DNA of 64,000 bases, taken from Liquidambar formosana. Taxonomy: Eukaryota > Streptophyta > Magnoliopsida > Saxifragales > Altingiaceae. Where the stretch lies: positions 14,999,962 through 15,063,961 of the forward strand of contig CM077826.1 of NCBI GenBank assembly GCA_039720395.1, read 5' to 3'. Below are positions 59,210 to 64,000 of the stretch, piece by piece (position 1 is the first letter of the stretch; each line of letters opens with the position of its first letter). A model generated the notes under the pieces. It was given only the letters and a program-made list of their open reading frames with translations. It made no database searches and was not told the origin of the DNA. Made by a program: the position numbers and the translations under genes.

Positions 59210-61960
59210 TATATGAATACGACTCATCATGTGTAGATACGTATTGATCCTTCTTATGATGCTAAGATTGGTCGGGAGTGATATTGAGGTCAAATGCTTG
59301 GAACCATTCAAACCTAAAATATACAAGAGGTGAAGTGGTAATGAGACTAAAGAATTTGAAAGAGAGGTTGAAGCAAATAGCGAAAGGAGGTAGGAAAATT
59401 TATAAGTAGTGGTCAAGATTTTTACAAGGCTTTCCTGCAGCCAGAGAAAATAGTAGGGAGAGAAGGCAAAGTAATCTGCAAGCAAGAAAATCAACGAGTC
59501 TTCTTGCGCTTTATTTATTGAAACTAGAGGTTGTGACACAAACAATGGGTGTGCATTCATAATACCCTAGATTATCCCACAATTATGTAATGGAGAATCG
59601 TGGGTTGTTGGTAATGAAATTTCAATTCAAATTATTACGATATAATTATTTTACCTTTTTTAAAATTTTAATTTATTAGTGTCATGATGAGGGTATTTTT
59701 TGTAGAAAAATTGTGAACACACCAATAATTGTCTTCCTTTTATATCACAGAGGATTTATGATGCATGCATATGTATATACAATTCCTATCTTATAAGAGA
59801 TTTCTTATTTAAGTTACATGCACAAGCTAAGGACTTCTAATTAATGTCAATCCTTCACTTTTGATCTAACAATCAAAATCTTGGATACCTAGTGATTTGC
59901 ATTTTACGTCCGATTATATTTTGACTATTGGATCAAAAATTAAAAATTGAGATTAAAAATTCTTATGTAACTTTTACATACGAGTTTCCTTGAAAGTCGG
60001 TAGACATAGATCTTAGCATAAGATATACATATGTAATCATAAGATGATGATTAGGTAAGTACGTGTTGATATAATTTATATCACCACCCGCATTAGAAAT
60101 TGCACCTCATGCATTAGTAGGTTATGAGGTACATTAGGCCAATGCAAGAGATATAACTCCCAATGCATGGTATTAATATAACTTATATCAACACATGTTG
60201 ATGAGAACATAACCGTGCAATCATATATGCTTATTGTTGCTAGGGGATATCAGCACAAATAAAGAGAATATGTTTTATCGATCGGATATCAGCACAAATA
60301 AAGAGAATATAGTTTATTGATCTCAAATCATCTGTAGCATGGTTAATGAGAATGTAAACAGTTCAAAAATTACAATTACAACAAAGCACAACCTTAATTG
60401 AGCTATATAATTATATATATATTAATTTCAATTGAAATAACTAAATAAGTCAAGATTTAATGAATTACTTTAATATCTTTAGCTAACTCAAGTATCTAAA
60501 TTAAACCTAATGAATTACTATTAGATTAAGTAGCCAACCAATTGTAAACAAGCATTGAATTAAATAGAAAATCAGGCTACCAAATCACATTGGGAGAGCC
60601 TATTTCTACACCTTCTTCCTTCTTTTTTTTTTTTTTTTTTGGGGCTACATCCACACCTTATATGACTTATTTTCTGATCTCTTTTACTCAGGGAAGGGTA
60701 TGAGCTGGTCTCCAAATGGACATGGGTAGCGTGTAATTGATGACCAATTTGAAGGCCATGATTGACACCAAATAATTCAGCAACAATATTAATAGGAGGA
60801 TTATATTGACATTTGACAATTTTATTACTCTTGTTGACGCCATCAAACTTGTTGTTTGTGATGGTGGGCATGCCTTCAATTTCAACGGGTCACATTAGAG
60901 CATGCATCACGCATCCGTTTCATTCAACTGCCCTTTCTCAAGTGGTCTTCTATATATTATAAATTAATCAGTCTTCGAACCTTGGACTACCAATTAGATG
61001 AGGATTTTGGCTTCTTCCACGAAATGACTACTCAGCCATTGATTATTGAATAATCTAATGCTCATCTAGGCATGGTCAACTTTGTACTCATGCACACGAC
61101 ATGATTTTCCTTCTTCTTTCTTCTTTTTTTTTTTTTTTTTTTTTGAGCTTAATTGATTGAAAAGTAGGCAGGGGCGGAGGGAGGGGAGTGTTAGGGGGGG
61201 CAGTTGACCCCTCACTCATTGGAATTTTTTTTTAGTATACATATTTGCTTATATTTTTAAATATGTCTCCTCTAAAATATATTTTTGTCCTCCTAAAATA
61301 TATTTTTGACCTCTCTGATTTTATAATTGACCCTTCCTACTCTTCTCTCTTACTTTTTTTTTTCTCTTTATATAAATAGCTTTTACCCATGTTTTACTTA
61401 AGTTATGTTTCTTAGCGTTGGATTATGCTCTTTTTGATTTAATACATATATTATTTCATCTAAACAAAGTTGTCTTCTTTAAGATAAATTTTTGGATCTA
61501 TCATTGGTAGTAGGCACTACAATTTGTCTTAAGATGATCATGAAAAATTTCAACATCATGATCGAAGGTTTGCTGATTCGATCGGACTACCACCATCGTC
61601 GAGTACACCCACAATGATCCACCTTTGAAGTATGCTATCCAATTTTTCCAATGCCTATACCCTTTTATAGGAGATGGAAATGATGCCAAATTTTTTCTAA
61701 GTACGTCACATCAAATTTCATTTTTTAAAAAAGTAAAAAGCCGAAAAAAGGAAAGGGGAAAACCAAGGAAGACGAAAATGCTCCCCCGTTGCTTCTTCTC
61801 GAAGGGCACGCGAATCTGGCCGTAGATAACCACCCGAGCACTTATCACTTATATAAACCCTGGACTTATCACTTTCCAAATTCATGCTACTTATCATATA
61901 ACCACATTCACTTATCACTTTCCCATTCTACACGCTAGCACATGCTCCTATCACTTTCCT
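59210..61960. other. Gene-free stretch left of the TPR4 promoter
   Basis: Apart from the MITE at 60061-60203 I see no gene. T-rich runs occur at about 60625-60640 and 61122-61144, and a short duplicated GGATATCAGCACAAATAAAG segment near 60245 and 60284. Confidence 0.55.
60061..60203. mobile_element. Small MITE (~143 bp)
   Basis: The ends form a ~20-bp inverted repeat (ACGTGTTGATATAATTTATA and inverted ACATGTGTTGATATAAGTTA). The interior carries two opposed ATGCATTAGTAGGTT / AATGCATGG blocks. A relative sits at 1356-1475. Confidence 0.65.
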
Positions 61961-62020
61961 TAAAGGGCCAAGACCCATGCGCACTCAAAGGCGTCTGAAA
62001 CGCCCGACAGTGTCGACGAC

Positions 62021-62581
62021 CCACGTGTCAGTCCGATATCATTCCACGTACAGTCCCCAAGTGCCTCCTTCCGACACGTTCTGTTCCATCCGCCTGTCGT
62101 AAAGTTCACGTTACCGCATACGCTTTCAACGGCGCGTGCGTCTCTCTCTCTCTATATATGTTGGTGTGCATCATTTTTGTCTGGCTTTCTTTCCCAATTG
62201 ACTGCTTTGGTATTCTCCTTCACTCTTCTACCATATTTGTAGAGAGAGAGGGGAGAGAGAGAGAGAGAGAGAGAAAGGAAAGAAAGGCGCTTATAAAAAC
62301 GACCCCAAACCCTCATACGTCTCCGTCGTTGTTCACGTCTCCTGCAACTTTCTCTTTCTTCTCTCCATCCTCTTCAAAGGTAAGTCTTTTCCATTTTCCC
62401 TTCAATAAATTCCTTTTTTTTTTTTCTCTCTGTATATATTTATTTGTATGTACATATGTGTTGGTTTGTGAGAGGTGAGATTTGAGGGATTGAAACCCTA
62501 ATTTGGTGTGTTTGTGCAGTGATTGAAGCTTTTGTGGAGTGAGATTTGGAATCGATCTGTGAGGTTTTGATTGGAGTGGAG
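62021..62581 (+). promoter_or_regulatory. TPR4 promoter, leader and 5'-UTR intron
   Basis: A G-box/ABRE-like CCACGTGTCA lies at 62021-62030 and TATATA at 62153-62158, inside CT-rich DNA, predicting a start near 62185. A (GA)n tract sits at about 62241-62275 in the leader. A 140-nt intron in the 5' UTR runs 62380-62519 (AAAG|GTAAGT ... TGTGCAG|T). Confidence 0.6.
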
Positions 62582-64000
62582 ATGTCTTCGCTGAGCAGAG
62601 AGCTTGTGTTTCTGATACTACAGTTCTTGGATGAAGAGAAATTCAAGGAGACAGTTCACAAGTAAGGCTGTTACTCTATTTTTTTTGTGCGTGTGGTTTG
62701 GTTGGGAATTGTTATTTTCTGTTTGGTTTCTGAGAAAACAGAGGAAGAGTAAAGGAAAAAAAGTTCAAATTTTGAATCTAATGTTTTGTGTTATGTTGGT
62801 TTTTGAGAGGGAATGAAAAATTCTGACCTGAAGCGAGACAAATAGCTGTATGGGTCTGAAACAATGGAAAAGCTATTATTCTAAATTTTGATTTCGTTCA
62901 CTTTCCCGCATTTTATCACCAGCCAAACCGAGCTTAAACATTAAAAATTCTGATTTTTTTTTTCTTTGGTAAGTGTTGTGTTGTTAATTATATTGCTCGT
63001 GTATGTCTTCTTTTGTGAATGAAGATTGGAGAAAGAGTCAGGGTTTTTCTTCAATATGCGATATTTCGAGGACTCTGTTACCAATGGTGAATGGGATGAG
63101 GTTGAGAAGTACTTATCGGGTTTTACGAAGGTAGACGATAACAGGTATTCGATGAAGATTTTCTTCGAGATACGAAAGCAGAAGTACCTTGAAGCACTGG
63201 ACAAGTAAGTGGTGGATAATTAAAAAATGTTCGTTTGTTCTTGTTCGTTGTACTTCTATTTGAATTTTGATGTAGAATTATATAAAATTAAAACATCGCT
63301 TTGAATTTATCACTTGGATAATTCTTTTCTTTTATTGGATTTTTCTTTTTTGACTTAGGCATGATCAGGCTAGGGCTGTGGAGATTCTTGTGAAGGATTT
63401 GAAGGTGTTCTCCAGTTTTAATGAAGAGCTTTTTAAGGAAATTACACTGCTTCTGACTTTGGGGAACTTTAGGTATGGTGAACATTTTCTCAGTAATTTG
63501 TTGTTGTTCATGCCTGTATTGTGTTGTACGTATCGAGTTGCATGAATATGGCTCGATAAGGTAATGCATAGAAAAATGGGAAATGAGATTTTATAATTAA
63601 TGTTACTTGGACAACAGGACACGTTTCATGAAGTGGTACATCTGAGCTCTGGAGCGTGGTGTGTTTGGATCATTTAGCTGGATAGTGACATGTTTGTTTA
63701 ATGGATGGTTTAATTTTTATTTTAATATTTTATTTTTGGTAATTTAGTGAAAGCGTTTATTTTCAATCTATAGAGTAAGATTAGTAAATAAGTATCTTCA
63801 AAATGAACAATGTTTTTAAAGTCATTAAAATGCCTATTGATAATTAAACTAGCCATTTTCACACAAGATTATAACACTCAAGCAGTCTGAGATGGGAAAC
63901 ATGCTTAATATTATTATTTGATTGAATAGTTGACCTAGCTCCTTGTTTATTAAAGAAACCCCTCCTCTCTAATTGGCATCTTATTTGTGAAAAGCACTTG
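62582..64000 (+). CDS. TPR4: TOPLESS-related corepressor, TPR4 type (N-terminal part; continues beyond window)
   Basis: Coding exons 62582-62661, 63025-63204 and 63359-63472 are phase-consistent and give the first 124 residues. TOPLESS family proteins are nuclear corepressors recruited by EAR motifs (Aux/IAA, JAZ-NINJA and others) through this N-terminus, and they act with histone deacetylases. Visible are the LisH (SSLSRELVFLILQFLDEEK) and the CTLH region (YLSGFTKVDDNRYS, KIFFEIRKQKYLEALDK, LKVFSSFNEELFKEIT), almost identical across the family. The RYFEDSVTNGEWD segment matches TPR4 better than TPL/TPR1 or TPR2/TPR3 as I recall them. The next family exon (beginning ENEQLSKYGD) is not found before 64000, so the third intron is longer than 527 bp. 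The WD40 part lies outside the window. Confidence 0.92.

Noticed and set aside
63473..63660. Fourth TPR4 exon at about 63618 after an ACAG
   Set aside because: The sequence does not encode the conserved ENEQLSKYGD segment and hits a stop quickly.

Overview
This is a flowering-plant (eudicot-type) nuclear window. It is AT-rich, its genes have GT-AG introns, and between the genes lies a deep layer of DNA transposons, a Helitron and retroelement scraps. I cannot name the species. Five host genes are identifiable from translated motifs. In order they are PRP8 (+, 2615-17191, 26 coding exons), a PTI1-like cytoplasmic kinase of the At3g15890 type (-, 18687-24956, 4 exons), a CXE18-type carboxylesterase (+, 37032-38066), the stomatal-patterning receptor-like protein TOO MANY MOUTHS (-, 39036-40508), and the 5' end of a TOPLESS-related corepressor of the TPR4 type (+, from 62582, running off the right edge).

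Region by region: 1-2350 is intergenic and holds a 911-bp long-TIR transposon with 7-bp target duplications. 2350-17700 is PRP8. 18690-25150 is the kinase, whose 4.55-kb second intron holds tandem duplications, a C29 tract and a TRIM-like LTR. 25160-37000 is gene-poor, with a LINE RNase H fragment and a well-formed hAT MITE. 37000-40600 holds the convergent pair CXE18 and TMM. 43070-56050 is the most remarkable region. There a ~12.07-kb Mutator-like element (MULE) has inserted into a palindromic MITE. It carries a FAR1/FRS-type DDE transposase gene (+) and, convergent to it, an eight-exon ULP1-like (C48 cysteine protease) gene (-) whose exon phases all agree. Its non-coding parts are full of structured repeats. 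57960-59210 is a Stowaway-like element carrying a Helitron. 62000-64000 is the TPR4 promoter, leader and first three coding exons.

The host genes make sense as an ancestral block. From memory, PRP8 and TMM are neighbours in Arabidopsis (At1g80070/At1g80080), and TPR4 and the PTI1-like kinase are neighbours on another chromosome (At3g15880/At3g15890). Having all four in one window suggests the unsplit ancestral order.

A caution: PRP8 needs five isolated 1-nt indel corrections and the FRS gene one to keep the reading frame, while all other exons are intact and phase-consistent. Residual assembly error is the simplest explanation. A recently decayed PRP8 copy is the alternative.
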